Assembly: GCF_014337195.1 (NCBI RefSeq)
Contig: NZ_CP060634.1
Location: forward strand, 62,001-126,000
Length of the DNA stretch: 64,000 nucleotides
Source: Qiania dongpingensis
GTDB taxonomy: Bacteria > Bacillota > Clostridia > Lachnospirales > Lachnospiraceae
Reading direction: 5' to 3'
Positions 17,176 to 26,270 of the stretch are shown in pieces. How positions within the stretch are numbered: the stretch's first letter is position 1; the number at the start of each line of letters is the position of its first letter. Below the pieces are notes generated by a model. That model saw only the letters and a list, made by a program, of their open reading frames with translations. It was not told the DNA's origin and did no database searches. The position numbers were made by a program, and so were the translations under genes.

Positions 17176-18225
17176 GTGAAACATATACATGGCGGAAATA
17201 TATACCAATACGGAACGATTCTGGATTTTTCCGCGAACCTGAATCCCCTCGGCATGCCGGAAGGGGTGAAAGGGGTGGCCAGGGAAAGCATTGACCGGTC
17301 GGAGCATTACCCGGACCCTGACTGTACGGAGCTTCGAGAGGCCATCGGCCGGACAGAGAGGATCTGCCCGGAACATATCATATGCGGAAACGGAGCCGCC
17401 GAGCTTATTTTTCTGCTGGCGGCGGCCAAGAGGCCAAAGCAGGCGCTTCTCACAGCTCCGTCATTTGCCGAGTATGGACAGGCGCTGGAGGCCTTTGGAT
17501 GCCGGTGCCGGTATTATCCCTTAAAACGGGAGCAGGGGTTTCAGATCGGAAGAGACTATCTGGACGCCCTGACAGAAGAGACGGACATCGCGTTTTTATG
17601 CAATCCCAATAATCCCACGGGCATTCTCACCAGCCGGGATTTTCTAAAGGAAGTACTGTTAAAATGCCGGCGTCTTGGAATCTTTCTAGTTTTGGATGAA
17701 TGCTTCCTGGAACTCACGGGAGAAAAGGAGCGCGTTTCCATGGTCGGAAGCATATCGGAGGGCGGAATCTTTCTTCTAAGGGCATTTACAAAGTCCTATG
17801 CCATGGCCGGTCTCCGCCTGGGATATGGAATGACGGAGGATACGTTTCTATTAGAAAAAATGAATGAGCTGCGGCAGCCCTGGAGCGTATCGGTGCCGGC
17901 CCAGGCCGCCGGCATCCAGGCGCTGAAGGAAACAGATTTTCTGAGAGCTTCCGTCCGTTATATAAGGAATGAGCGGCAGTGGCTTTTGGAACAGATGAGG
18001 AATTATCCGCTTACCGTATATGGGGGAAGCGCCAACTATCTGTTTTTTCACAGCGACAGGAAGGATCTCAAAGAAGCTATGGTCCGCCTCGGCATCCTGA
18101 TCCGGGACTGCGGTAATTACCAGGGACTCTGCCCCGGATATTACCGGATAGCGGTGCGTACAAGGCAGGAGAACGAAGTGCTCCTGAAGGCCCTGGGACA
18201 GATATATAACGCAGCGGATTCATAA
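17176..18225 (+). CDS. cobD: L-threonine-O-3-phosphate decarboxylase CobD
   Basis: 349 residues of a class I/II aminotransferase-fold PLP enzyme. It decarboxylates threonine phosphate to aminopropanol phosphate for the nucleotide-loop arm. The N-terminus HIHGGNIYQYG...LDFSANLNPLG is typical of CobD. LCNPNNPTGIL is a PLP-fold block, and the PLP Lys lies in AFTKSYAMAGLRLGYG (about 205). GTG at 17176 is chosen because GAGGTGG lies 5 bp before it; GTG at 17167 is the alternative. No threonine kinase (PduX) gene is seen in the window. Confidence 0.93.
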   Translation: MKHIHGGNIYQYGTILDFSANLNPLGMPEGVKGVARESIDRSEHYPDPDCTELREAIGRTERICPEHIICGNGAAELIFLLAAAKRPKQALLTAPSFAEYGQALEAFGCRCRYYPLKREQGFQIGRDYLDALTEETDIAFLCNPNNPTGILTSRDFLKEVLLKCRRLGIFLVLDECFLELTGEKERVSMVGSISEGGIFLLRAFTKSYAMAGLRLGYGMTEDTFLLEKMNELRQPWSVSVPAQAAGIQALKETDFLRASVRYIRNERQWLLEQMRNYPLTVYGGSANYLFFHSDRKDLKEAMVRLGILIRDCGNYQGLCPGYYRIAVRTRQENEVLLKALGQIYNAADS

Positions 18226-18278
18226 GTCGGAGAATAAGAGAACGGAAGTCAGGCGGAAAGTGACAGGAGGACAAACAC

Positions 18279-19775
18279 ATGGCGAAAGCACTGATGATAC
18301 AGGGGACCATGTCCAATGCGGGAAAGAGTCTTTTGACGGGCGGGCTGCTGCGGGTCATGAGACAGGACGGATACAAGGCGGCGCCGTTCAAATCACAGAA
18401 TATGGCGCTCAATTCCTTTATCACCAAAGAGGGGCTGGAGATGGGAAGGGCCCAGGTCATGCAGGCGGAAGCGGCGGGAATTGAGCCCTCGGTGCGGATG
18501 AATCCGATTCTGTTAAAACCTACCAATGACACTGGATCCCAGGTGATCGTGAATGGAGAAGTGCGCGGGAACATGGCGGCGCGGGACTATTTCCGCTATA
18601 AAAAGGCATTGGTTCCTGATATTATGAAAGCGTATAACTCTTTGGCGGAAGAATATGATATAATTGTCCTGGAAGGGGCGGGAAGCCCCGCAGAGATCAA
18701 CCTTAAGACGGATGATATCGTGAATATGGGCATGGCGAAGCTGGCAGGCGCTCCTGTGCTTCTGGCCGGAGACATTGACAGAGGAGGGGTATTTGCCCAG
18801 CTGGTCGGAACGGTCACTCTTTTGGAAAAAGAAGAGCGTTCCCTGATAAAAGGGACGGTCATCAATAAATTCCGGGGAGATAAGACTATACTTGATCCGG
18901 GCATACAGATGCTGGAAGAGAGAATCCACATTCCTACTGTAGGAGTTATCCCATACCTCCATGTGGACATTGATGATGAGGACAGCCTGACGGAGCGATT
19001 TGAGCGGCATGAGGGCGGAGGCCTTGTGGATATTGCGGTCATCCGGGTTCCCAGAATCTCAAACTTTACGGATTTCAGGCCGCTTGAAGCCATGGAGGGG
19101 GTTACGCTCCGGTATGTGACGGCTGCGGGACAGCTGGGAAATCCTGACATGATCCTTCTTCCAGGAACGAAAAATACCATGGAAGATCTTTTGTGGATGC
19201 GCCAAAACGGACTGGAGGCCGCGGTGATAAAGGCTTCATTTGCGGGAACTATTGTCATGGGTATCTGCGGAGGCTACCAGATGCTGGGAGAGACGCTGTC
19301 GGATCCTTTTGGAGTGGAAGCCGGAGGAAGTATCCGGGGAATGGGTCTTTTGCCTATGGATACGGTATTTGAAGAGCATAAGACCAGGACACAGGTGGAA
19401 GGAAGCTTCCGGGATGTGTCCGGCATTTTGGCCGGTTTGTCTGGCGTCCGGTTCAAAGGATATGAGATCCACATGGGAAAAAGCAGCTTAAAGGGGAATG
19501 GACGTCCGCTTACCTGGCTTGACAGCTTCGGAAAGGCTGACGGCGCTCAGAGCGGAAGCATTTATGGTACATATGTCCATGGTATCTTTGATGAGGAGGC
19601 TGTTCTGAAAGCTGTGATCGGCAGCCTTTATGAGAAGAAGGGACTGGATATTTCAGAGGTTCAGGCTTTTGATATGGAGGCTTATAAGGAAAGGCAGTAT
19701 GATATTTTGGCCGATGGGATAAGACAGGGCATGGATATGGATGCGGTATACCGTATTCTGGAGGCCGGTCTTTAA
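18279..19775 (+). CDS. cbiP: cobyric acid synthase CbiP
   Basis: 498 residues. CbiP amidates the b, d, e and g side chains of adenosylcobyrinate diamide with glutamine and ATP. It has a P-loop-type start ([18 protein letters not shown]), [13 protein letters not shown], a [13 protein letters not shown] block, and a class I glutamine amidotransferase domain with the Cys in [13 protein letters not shown] (about 328) and GTYVHGIFD near the end. A clear AGGAGG site precedes the start. Confidence 0.96.
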   Translation: MAKALMIQGTMSNAGKSLLTGGLLRVMRQDGYKAAPFKSQNMALNSFITKEGLEMGRAQVMQAEAAGIEPSVRMNPILLKPTNDTGSQVIVNGEVRGNMAARDYFRYKKALVPDIMKAYNSLAEEYDIIVLEGAGSPAEINLKTDDIVNMGMAKLAGAPVLLAGDIDRGGVFAQLVGTVTLLEKEERSLIKGTVINKFRGDKTILDPGIQMLEERIHIPTVGVIPYLHVDIDDEDSLTERFERHEGGGLVDIAVIRVPRISNFTDFRPLEAMEGVTLRYVTAAGQLGNPDMILLPGTKNTMEDLLWMRQNGLEAAVIKASFAGTIVMGICGGYQMLGETLSDPFGVEAGGSIRGMGLLPMDTVFEEHKTRTQVEGSFRDVSGILAGLSGVRFKGYEIHMGKSSLKGNGRPLTWLDSFGKADGAQSGSIYGTYVHGIFDEEAVLKAVIGSLYEKKGLDISEVQAFDMEAYKERQYDILADGIRQGMDMDAVYRILEAGL

Positions 19776-19800
19776 GACATATAAGGGAAAGGACGGCTGT

Positions 19801-20334
19801 ATGGAGGGATTGATACAGATTTACTGCGGCGACGGAAAAGGCAAGACGACGGCGGCCACCGGACAGGCTGTGAGGAGTGCGGGGGCAGGGCTCACCGTGG
19901 TGTTTTCCAGATTTTTAAAGACAGACGGATCCGGAGAACTGACAGTACTGCGGGATATTCCCGGAGTCGTGATGATCCCCTGTGAAAAAAGCTTTGGTTT
20001 TTATTTTCAGATGAGCGAGGAGCAGAAGAAGGAAGCGGCTATAGTATATCAGGAGGTATTCCGCCAGGCGGCTGCAGCTGCAATCGCAGCCGCTGAAAAG
20101 AATGATACGGTTTTGATCATGGACGAGATCATAGCGACTTATAACCATGGACTGGTCGACCGGGAAGAACTTCTGGATTTCCTGCGGACGAAGCCGGATA
20201 ACCTGGAAGTCGTCATGACAGGACGCGGTCCGGCCCCGGAGCTTATGGAGGCGGCTGATTACGTGTCGGAGATAAAAAAAGTGAAGCATCCGTTTGATAA
20301 AGGAATCGTCGCCAGAAGGGGTATAGAATATTAG
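19801..20334 (+). CDS. cobA: cob(I)yrinic acid a,c-diamide adenosyltransferase (CobA/BtuR/CobO type)
   Basis: 177 residues. It transfers the adenosyl group of ATP to the corrinoid cobalt. The P-loop IYCGDGKGKTTAATGQAVR stands near residue 8 and the Walker B-like LIMDEIIATYNHGL near 105, both typical of the CobA/BtuR family. TGRGPAPELMEAADYV is also a family block. 25 bp separate it from cbiP and 9 bp from cbiC. Confidence 0.94.
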   Translation: MEGLIQIYCGDGKGKTTAATGQAVRSAGAGLTVVFSRFLKTDGSGELTVLRDIPGVVMIPCEKSFGFYFQMSEEQKKEAAIVYQEVFRQAAAAAIAAAEKNDTVLIMDEIIATYNHGLVDREELLDFLRTKPDNLEVVMTGRGPAPELMEAADYVSEIKKVKHPFDKGIVARRGIEY

Positions 20335-20343
20335 GAGGAAACG

Positions 20344-20988
20344 ATGAAAGTAGCGTTGGAGAATGTACTGCCCGGCGAGATAGAGGCCCGGAGCTTTGAA
20401 ATCATCACAGAAGAGCTGGGAGGCCGGAAGCTAGATGAGGATAAGGCGCCGGTGATAAAACGTGTCATCCATACTTCAGCGGATTTTGAATACGCGGACA
20501 CGCTCTGTTTTTCAGATGGTGTCATCGGTAAGGCGCTGGAGGCCATCCGGGGCGGAGCGTCCATAGTAACAGATACCCAGATGGGGCGGTCTGGGATCAA
20601 TAAAAGATCTTTGGCCCGGTATGGGGGGCAGGTGTACTGCTTCATGGGAGATGAAGACGTGGCGCGCCAGGCGAGAGAAAACGGCACTACGAGAGCGGTG
20701 GCGAGCATTGACAAGGCGGCTTCCCTGGAAGGGCCTCTCATTTTTGCCATCGGCAACGCGCCCACGGCGCTGGTCCGCCTGTATGAGCTGATCAAAGAGG
20801 GAAGGATCCATCCGGCGCTGGTCATCGGAGTACCGGTGGGCTTTGTGAATGTAGTTCAGTCTAAAGAGCTGATCATGGAAACAGAGGCGCCCTATATCGT
20901 GGCGCGGGGGCGGAAAGGCGGAAGCAATGTAGCGGCGGCCATCTGCAATGCACTGCTGTACATGATTGACGAGACGAGGGGACAGTGA
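20344..20988 (+). CDS. cbiC: cobalt-precorrin-8 methylmutase CbiC
   Basis: 214 residues. CbiC moves a methyl group from C11 to C12 to give cobyrinate. The catalytic His is in KRVIHTSADFEYAD (about 42), and the family blocks IVTDTQMGRSGINK, FAIGNAPTALVRLYEL and VIGVPVGFVNVVQSKELI follow. An AGGAGG site precedes the start. It is the last recognised cobalamin enzyme of the operon; a lipoprotein gene starts 1 bp after its stop. Confidence 0.96.
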   Translation: MKVALENVLPGEIEARSFEIITEELGGRKLDEDKAPVIKRVIHTSADFEYADTLCFSDGVIGKALEAIRGGASIVTDTQMGRSGINKRSLARYGGQVYCFMGDEDVARQARENGTTRAVASIDKAASLEGPLIFAIGNAPTALVRLYELIKEGRIHPALVIGVPVGFVNVVQSKELIMETEAPYIVARGRKGGSNVAAAICNALLYMIDETRGQ

Positions 20989-20989
20989 T

Positions 20990-22444
20990 ATGAAAAAAGA
21001 CAGCCAGAAAAAACTGGCGGTCCTGCTGGGAGTCCTGTGTCTCAGTCTGATTCTCATCCTGTCCGCCTGCATGATGGTATTTGAAAAGCATGAATCCCGC
21101 GCATCCGGGCGGTGGCGTGAGGCTATAGAGCTGGGCGACATCTATCAGGAGGAAGGAAGTTATGAGGAGGCGGCTGTTTCTTATAGAGAAGCTATTTCTT
21201 TGGAGCCCAGAAGGGATGAAGAACCCTATGTAAAGCTGGTGGATATTTATCTGCTGGAGGGAGATTACGAATCGGCCCAGAGTGTCATCGAGGAAGGGAT
21301 GGGGTGTCTGGGCACCTATTCGGAGCTGGAACGCCAGAGCAGGGTCGCGGAAGCCGGTCTTTCTGGTGAGTCACAGATTACTATCAGGTCGGAGACCATG
21401 GAAGAGTCAGAGACCATGTGGATGGAATCCGAAAAATCTTCCAGTTCGGGTCTGGATTTTGCCGAGGGGTATTATCTGGCTGCTCAGGGAGGGCTCATTG
21501 CTGCTGTGTCTGAGGGGACAGGAGTAAATATCTATTCACAGGGGCAGATTCTATGGGAGCTGTCGGTACCAGGGATATGCGCTCAAATTGCCTTTAACGG
21601 AGAAGAGCTCATCTATGTGAAAAAGACGGAAGAGGATGCCTATGCAATCTATCGGAATGAGTACGATGGTTCCGGTGAGCAGATAATCGGAATCTGGGAG
21701 GATATCCCGGTGCCTGTCGGCCGGATTGGAGCAGATTATTATTTTCTGTCTGCTCCCGGGGAAGGGGAGACAAGCGGTCTGTACCGGGTAGATCCGGAAG
21801 CCAGTCAGCCTGAGCTCATTCTGAGTCAAGCCGGACAGGCTCGGTGCGGCGGAGACTATATTTATTGTATGGAGCAGCCGGACGGCACTGACGCGGAGGC
21901 AGTCTTGTATCAGATCGACGGAGCGGGGTATATCATGGAGATATCCGCGGGCTGCCGTTATATGGACGTCCAGGACGGAGCCTTGTATTTCGCAGAAGCG
22001 GAGGGCAAAGGACAGTCATATAAATGGTCAACACTCATCTTTTACCGGTATGATCCGGCGGAAGAGTTGTATACAGTTCTGGGGGAATCCAAGTCTGAGG
22101 ACGGCTTTGTGATCTCCATGACTTCGGATTCAGCCATTTATTGTACGGGGGCTGAAAGGGGGAACCAGTACAGCTGGGCTTATTTTGAGGTGGATTTCCT
22201 GCAGGGGACAGAATCATTTTTGACGGAGGAGATATCCTGGATGGATGCATTTACCGACGATACGGAGATTTATTTGTTTGATTACTACGACAGGATTCTT
22301 TATCAGGTCATGGAAAATGCTATTTTGGAGAGCAGACAGAGTATTTCGGAAGATGCGGTGATAAGAAGTATTTATGATGGGTGGATTTATGCAGAGTCAG
22401 ATGACGGCCAGCATATTGTAGTATATGGTTATGGACCGGTCTGA
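20990..22444 (+). CDS. lipoprotein with TPR-like repeat and predicted beta-propeller region
   Basis: 484 residues. The start ATG is one base after the cbiC stop. A signal sequence with lipobox LSAC (Cys about 24) predicts a lipid-anchored protein outside the cell membrane. Residues about 40-115 form tetratricopeptide-like helices (RWREAIELGDIYQEEGSYEEA). The rest shows many short repeated strands with YF, IYC and LYF patterns, as in beta-propeller or DUF5050-type proteins. No known cobalamin protein has this form. Its tight coupling to cbiC may be accidental read-through or may point to a surface role. Confidence 0.75.
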   Translation: MKKDSQKKLAVLLGVLCLSLILILSACMMVFEKHESRASGRWREAIELGDIYQEEGSYEEAAVSYREAISLEPRRDEEPYVKLVDIYLLEGDYESAQSVIEEGMGCLGTYSELERQSRVAEAGLSGESQITIRSETMEESETMWMESEKSSSSGLDFAEGYYLAAQGGLIAAVSEGTGVNIYSQGQILWELSVPGICAQIAFNGEELIYVKKTEEDAYAIYRNEYDGSGEQIIGIWEDIPVPVGRIGADYYFLSAPGEGETSGLYRVDPEASQPELILSQAGQARCGGDYIYCMEQPDGTDAEAVLYQIDGAGYIMEISAGCRYMDVQDGALYFAEAEGKGQSYKWSTLIFYRYDPAEELYTVLGESKSEDGFVISMTSDSAIYCTGAERGNQYSWAYFEVDFLQGTESFLTEEISWMDAFTDDTEIYLFDYYDRILYQVMENAILESRQSISEDAVIRSIYDGWIYAESDDGQHIVVYGYGPV

Positions 22445-22510
22445 CGGCATAATGACATAGATGACTTGAGAGTCACAACATGGAAAAATCAGGGAGGAAA
22501 AGAGGAAAAA

Positions 22511-23929
22511 ATGAAAAAAAGAAAACAATGGATCGGATTGGTATTATGCATGCTGCTGGCGGCAGCGGCGGCGCTTTCCGGCTGCGGAAAAAAGACCACC
22601 GCAGAAAGCCTGATGAAAGAAGTACAGGCTAACGTGGAGAAAATCGGCTCCATGAGTGCGAATATGAAGCTGGATATGGGAATGTCCGTGGAACAGAGCG
22701 GCATGAGCGTGGATATCGATGTGAATATGGATGTTGACATGGATGTCATTCAGGAGCCTATGGCAACCCATATGAAAGGAAATGTTTCCATGAGCCTGAT
22801 GGGCCTCAGCGTGGATATAGAATCCTATACGGTAGTTGAGGACGGCAAAGCCGTAACTTATACGAAGAGTATGGACCAGTGGACCAGAACGGAGGCTGAG
22901 CTTCCGGAGGAAGATCAGATGGAATCCATTCAGTCTTTGTTTGACAGTTCTGTGGCCTATACGCTGAACGATAAGCTGGAGAAGGTGGACGGAAAAGACG
23001 TATATGTCCTGAGATCCAAGGTTTCCGGCGATCTGATGGAAGACATGATGGGAGAGATGTCTGACAGCATGGGAGAGATGTCGGGAGAAATAGACTGGTC
23101 GAAATTCAGTGCTGATGTGACCATGAAGATTGATAAAAAGACCATGCTTCCGGTAGAAATGATCATGGACTGCAGTGAAGGCATGTCTGAGCTGATGGAA
23201 GGCGCTGCCGGGGGAAGTGGTGCGTCGGCTAAAGTTGACAGCTTTACCCTTACTTTTGCTTATACGGGATTTGACAATGTGAATGAGATTGTAGTGCCGG
23301 ACGAGGCGAAATCCGCTTCTTCAGACGGAACAGGAGACAATCAGCTGGATGACTTCCTGGGCGGAAACGGAAACGAACCGGGGAGCATGGAAGAGAGCAA
23401 TCAGGCCGGTGAAAGCGAAAGCGGAGAGGAAGCCGGCGTCACTCCCAACGCAGACGGCAGCTATACGCTCAAAAGTTATTTTGGTGACGGAAGTGTGAAT
23501 ATCGGCGCTCCGGAGGGTTATGTACTGAATCCGTATTCGGATGAAACATATCTTGCTTTTACGGATACCAATGAACAGGATTTTGACGATGTGTATCTGA
23601 CCTATCGGCTGAGCTCTGACTACACGGAAGAGCAGCTGGTCCAGGACTGCAAGGACGATGTGGCTTATTACCAGGAGGATGATGACTATACCAACGTGGA
23701 GGTGCAGGAGCTTAAAAAAGTCCAGGCAGGCGGAAGAGAAGTCAGCTATATCAAGGTGAGCTATATCTTTGACGAAGACAGTAACTATGTGGAATATTAT
23801 GCATGGACTTTCCTGGAGGGGAACCTGGTTCTGGAATGCTCCATTGAAGAGCATGCGTACCAGCAGGAATGTGCCCTGATCGATGAGGCGACCATAATGG
23901 AAACGCTGTTTTCCAAGATATCACTGTAA
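22511..23929 (+). CDS. DUF6612-like lipoprotein
   Basis: 472 residues from the ATG with GGAGGAAAAGAGG upstream; a longer in-frame start at 22466 lacks support. The signal peptide ends in LSGCGKK, a lipobox. Residues about 30-250 resemble the DUF6612 group of Firmicute lipoproteins (repeated amphipathic strands rich in Met and Asp, such as VDIDVNMDVDMDV). An acidic, Gly/Asn-rich linker follows (about 265-310), then a C-terminal domain of about 150 residues with YFGDGSVNIGAP. The substrate is unknown. It ends the operon just before a strong terminator. Confidence 0.7.
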   Translation: MKKRKQWIGLVLCMLLAAAAALSGCGKKTTAESLMKEVQANVEKIGSMSANMKLDMGMSVEQSGMSVDIDVNMDVDMDVIQEPMATHMKGNVSMSLMGLSVDIESYTVVEDGKAVTYTKSMDQWTRTEAELPEEDQMESIQSLFDSSVAYTLNDKLEKVDGKDVYVLRSKVSGDLMEDMMGEMSDSMGEMSGEIDWSKFSADVTMKIDKKTMLPVEMIMDCSEGMSELMEGAAGGSGASAKVDSFTLTFAYTGFDNVNEIVVPDEAKSASSDGTGDNQLDDFLGGNGNEPGSMEESNQAGESESGEEAGVTPNADGSYTLKSYFGDGSVNIGAPEGYVLNPYSDETYLAFTDTNEQDFDDVYLTYRLSSDYTEEQLVQDCKDDVAYYQEDDDYTNVEVQELKKVQAGGREVSYIKVSYIFDEDSNYVEYYAWTFLEGNLVLECSIEEHAYQQECALIDEATIMETLFSKISL

Positions 23930-23952
23930 AGGATAAGTTCCGTAAAACAATG

Positions 23953-23985
23953 ACGGGAAAGCCAAATGGCTTTCCCGTTTTGTTT
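23953..23985 (+). terminator. intrinsic terminator of the cobalamin operon
   Basis: An 11-bp perfect stem (ACGGGAAAGCC / GGCTTTCCCGT) with loop AAAT, followed by TTTTGTTTG. It lies between the last plus-strand gene and the convergent cbiK. Confidence 0.9.
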
Positions 23986-24016
23986 GTTTAAATTTGTATT
24001 TTGCATACGATACGTC

Positions 24017-24799
24017 CTACAGAAGAACGGCTTCTTTGGCATGCTCCACGAAAATATTCCGGACAGCGGGGTATTCTCCCAGTCCTTTAAGGATACAATC
24101 CACTTCGTAACCTTCTCTCTGAAACTCATTTTTCCAGGAGCTTTTTTCTTCCCCGGCCATGTCGTTGGTGGCATGATCGCCGGCCACGATCATCAATGGG
24201 GCCAAAATGATACGTTTAGGAGCTTTTTCACGGACCAGCTCCTTGACAAGAGGCAGATCCGGATATCCTTCTACAGTGCCGATATAAACATTAGTGTGCC
24301 CGTCTGCCTTCAGCATATAATCCAGCGCAGGATAGACAGCATTGGCGTCATGCTCCGTCCCGTGGCCCATGAAGACCAGGAATTCATCGTCTTTTAAACT
24401 GGAGAATTCACACATGACCCCGTCGATCAGAGCCCGATAATCATCGGTGGTTGTCAGGAGCGGAGTTCCTACGCGGACAGAATGAAACTTATCCAGGTAG
24501 GAACGCACGGTATCCAGCATGATATCATTTTCAATACCATTGATGATGTGGGTCGGCTGAACGATGAGATCGGAAAATCCGTCCATAACAAACGATTCCA
24601 GGGCTTCTTCCACCGTATCTACATGGAAGCCGTCCCGTTTTTGCAGCTTCCGGATGATCATGCCGCTTGTAAAAGCGCGGCGGAGTTCGCAGTCTGGAAA
24701 TGCTTTTCCGATGCTTTTTTCTATAGCCTGTATGTTATTGGCCAATGAGTCTTGATAGCTGGTCCCAAAACTGACGACCAGGATTCCTGTCTTTTGCAT
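24017..24799 (-). CDS. cbiK: sirohydrochlorin cobaltochelatase CbiK
   Basis: 260 residues. CbiK inserts cobalt into sirohydrochlorin, the entry step of the anaerobic pathway. The start at 24799 (MQKTGILVVSFGTSY) has AAAGGAG upstream and matches the family N-terminus; a longer in-frame start at 24832 would overlap cbiN. The two metal-handling histidines are visible in VFMGHGTEHDANAVYPALD (about 142) and IVAGDHATNDMAGEE (about 205). It is the last gene of the cbiM-cbiN-cbiK operon and so falls under the cobalamin riboswitch. Confidence 0.96.
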   Translation of the reverse strand: MQKTGILVVSFGTSYQDSLANNIQAIEKSIGKAFPDCELRRAFTSGMIIRKLQKRDGFHVDTVEEALESFVMDGFSDLIVQPTHIINGIENDIMLDTVRSYLDKFHSVRVGTPLLTTTDDYRALIDGVMCEFSSLKDDEFLVFMGHGTEHDANAVYPALDYMLKADGHTNVYIGTVEGYPDLPLVKELVREKAPKRIILAPLMIVAGDHATNDMAGEEKSSWKNEFQREGYEVDCILKGLGEYPAVRNIFVEHAKEAVLL

Positions 24800-24815
24800 G
24801 GGTAATGAGCTCCTT

Positions 24816-25163
24816 TTACATGCTTTTTCCACTTTCTTTTTGTTTATCTTCCGCTTCTTTTTCTCTTCTGTGCCGTTCCCTCATGACGCCGAAGAAATAG
24901 AAGAAGACGCCCGAACCGATGGCCGCCTGGAGACAGAACAGCAAGGATTCCGTTTCTCCGCCGGGGGGCTCCAGCACAGGAGACGCCCATACCTCATAAT
25001 CAGGATCGATTTCTGAAATCGCATCTTCAGCCGCTCCGTCGGCGCCTCCGAATTCAGAATCTTTGTTTATGGCAAGTGGGATGACTGCGATCAGTACGCA
25101 GATTAAAAGCAGGATCAGGATGGTTTTCCATTTACCCGCAGATGCTTTTGTCTGTTCCATCAT
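24816..25163 (-). CDS. cbiN: cobalt ECF transporter accessory subunit CbiN
   Basis: 115 residues with two membrane helices (about 13-31 and 75-92) and a loop containing [24 protein letters not shown], cut here by the helix start. This layout (helix, acidic periplasmic loop, second helix) is that of CbiN, which helps load CbiM with cobalt. It overlaps cbiM by 4 bp (ATGA), and an ATG one codon later is an equally good start. No cbiQ or cbiO follows. Confidence 0.92.
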   Translation of the reverse strand: MMEQTKASAGKWKTILILLLICVLIAVIPLAINKDSEFGGADGAAEDAISEIDPDYEVWASPVLEPPGGETESLLFCLQAAIGSGVFFYFFGVMRERHRREKEAEDKQKESGKSM

Positions 25164-25912
25164 GCAAGTCCCCCTTTTTTAAAATATCCAAGATCTGTGA
25201 GTTCGCTCTTTGCGTAAGTCTCCAATCCCATGATCACAATGGCGGTAAGAATCCCTTCGATGACTGCCAGAGGAATCTGAGTCACTGCAAATATTCCGAG
25301 GAACTCGAGAGAGGAGCCTGCGATACCGCTCGTTCCAGGATGGGCCATGCCCAGCTGGACAGAAGTCACGCAGTAAGTGAACAGATCGCCCAGGAATGCA
25401 GCTAGGAATACCGATACCAATTTCGGGCATTTAAGTTTTGCAGCCAGCTTGAAAACGCCATAGGAAACGAACGGACCTGCAATGGCCATGGAAAATGTGT
25501 TGGCGCCGAGAGTGGTAAGTCCTCCGTGGGCTAAAAGGATTGCCTGGAAGAGAAGGACGATAACACCCAGTACGCTCATGGCGCAGGGGCCGAATAAGAT
25601 GGCGCCCAGGCCGGTCCCGGTCGGGTGAGAGCTGCTTCCTGTAACGGAAGGAATCTTCAGCGAGGAAAGGACGAACGCGTAAGCTCCGACCATGGCCAGG
25701 ATGGTCAGCGTCCTTCTGTGCTCTGAGACAGTCTTTTTAATGGAAAAAAGCCCTGCCAGCAGAAACGGGATACAGACAGCGCCCCAGCCGATGGCATGGG
25801 AAATGGGAAGATATCCTTCCATGATGTGCATGGCATTGGCAGCGGGCATGATTCCGAACCCAAGAGCAAATGCGCTGGCGGCAACGACCAGCTTCCTTTG
25901 TTTCTTAGTCAT
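25160..25912 (-). CDS. cbiM: cobalt ECF transporter substrate-binding subunit CbiM
   Basis: 250 residues. The start with AAGGAGG 9 bp upstream gives a signal peptide ending in PAANA, followed by MHIMEGYLP, the conserved mature N-terminus of CbiM whose Met-His backbone binds cobalt. Six or so hydrophobic helices follow, with [16 protein letters not shown] and [15 protein letters not shown] as family blocks. CbiM is the membrane component that carries the metal in the energy-coupling-factor transporter. Expression is under a cobalamin riboswitch. Confidence 0.96.
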   Translation of the reverse strand: MTKKQRKLVVAASAFALGFGIMPAANAMHIMEGYLPISHAIGWGAVCIPFLLAGLFSIKKTVSEHRRTLTILAMVGAYAFVLSSLKIPSVTGSSSHPTGTGLGAILFGPCAMSVLGVIVLLFQAILLAHGGLTTLGANTFSMAIAGPFVSYGVFKLAAKLKCPKLVSVFLAAFLGDLFTYCVTSVQLGMAHPGTSGIAGSSLEFLGIFAVTQIPLAVIEGILTAIVIMGLETYAKSELTDLGYFKKGGLA

Positions 25913-25940
25913 TGATATGACCTCCTTATATAGTATAAAT

Positions 25941-25974
25941 AAAAAAGCCTCTTCTGGTCTGGACCGGAAAAGGC
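25941..25974 (-). terminator. riboswitch expression-platform terminator
   Basis: On the minus strand GCCTTTTCCGGTC pairs with GACCAGAAGAGGC (one G-U pair and one mismatch), followed by TTTTTTATTT. It stands about 90 nt after the aptamer and just before the cbiM ribosome binding site, as expected for transcription control by cobalamin. Confidence 0.75.
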
Positions 25975-26057
25975 ATAACGGAAAGAATCTGCTTAATACC
26001 GTAACAGATTCTGTCTGCATTACACCGAAACCATCGTCGCAGTTTCTGTGCAAAAAT

Positions 26058-26225
26058 GGTGTCATCAGGCAGGTCTCCTGGCTTAGGTTTCTTAGGTGGA
26101 TTCGCCTTCCCATCCGCAGACAGTGGCATCTGAATCCTCTTTCTTCCTTTACAGTGGCGGGACCGCGTAAGAATCTCACTTACTTCCCTATTCTCCGGAG
26201 CTTCTGGCTCCGGCACCTGAAGGCA
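26058..26225 (-). ncRNA. cobalamin riboswitch
   Basis: Read on the minus strand, the aptamer has the conserved blocks in order: GGGAAGTAAGTGAGATTCTT, GCGGTCCCGCCACTGTAA, ATGCCACTGTCTGCGG, GGGAAGGCG and the B12 box AGCCAGGAGACCTGCC. It precedes cbiM-cbiN-cbiK and is followed by a terminator, so adenosylcobalamin should switch off cobalt uptake and insertion. Open frames through this stretch are not genes. Confidence 0.96.
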
Positions 26226-26241
26226 CTAGATTTTCATTAAA

Positions 26242-26270
26242 AGTCTACCATCCTGTGAAACCATTGTCAA
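26242..26270 (-). promoter_or_regulatory. sigma-A promoter of the cbiM-cbiN-cbiK operon
   Basis: Perfect TTGACA, a 17-bp spacer and TAGACT on the minus strand. The predicted start near 26235 opens the riboswitch transcript. The promoter overlaps the last codons of the upstream phosphatase gene. Confidence 0.7.

Noticed and set aside
25913..26216. Frame through the region upstream of cbiM, including an N-terminal extension of CbiM
   Set aside because: This DNA is the cobalamin riboswitch and its terminator; the true CbiM start has a strong ribosome binding site and a signal peptide.
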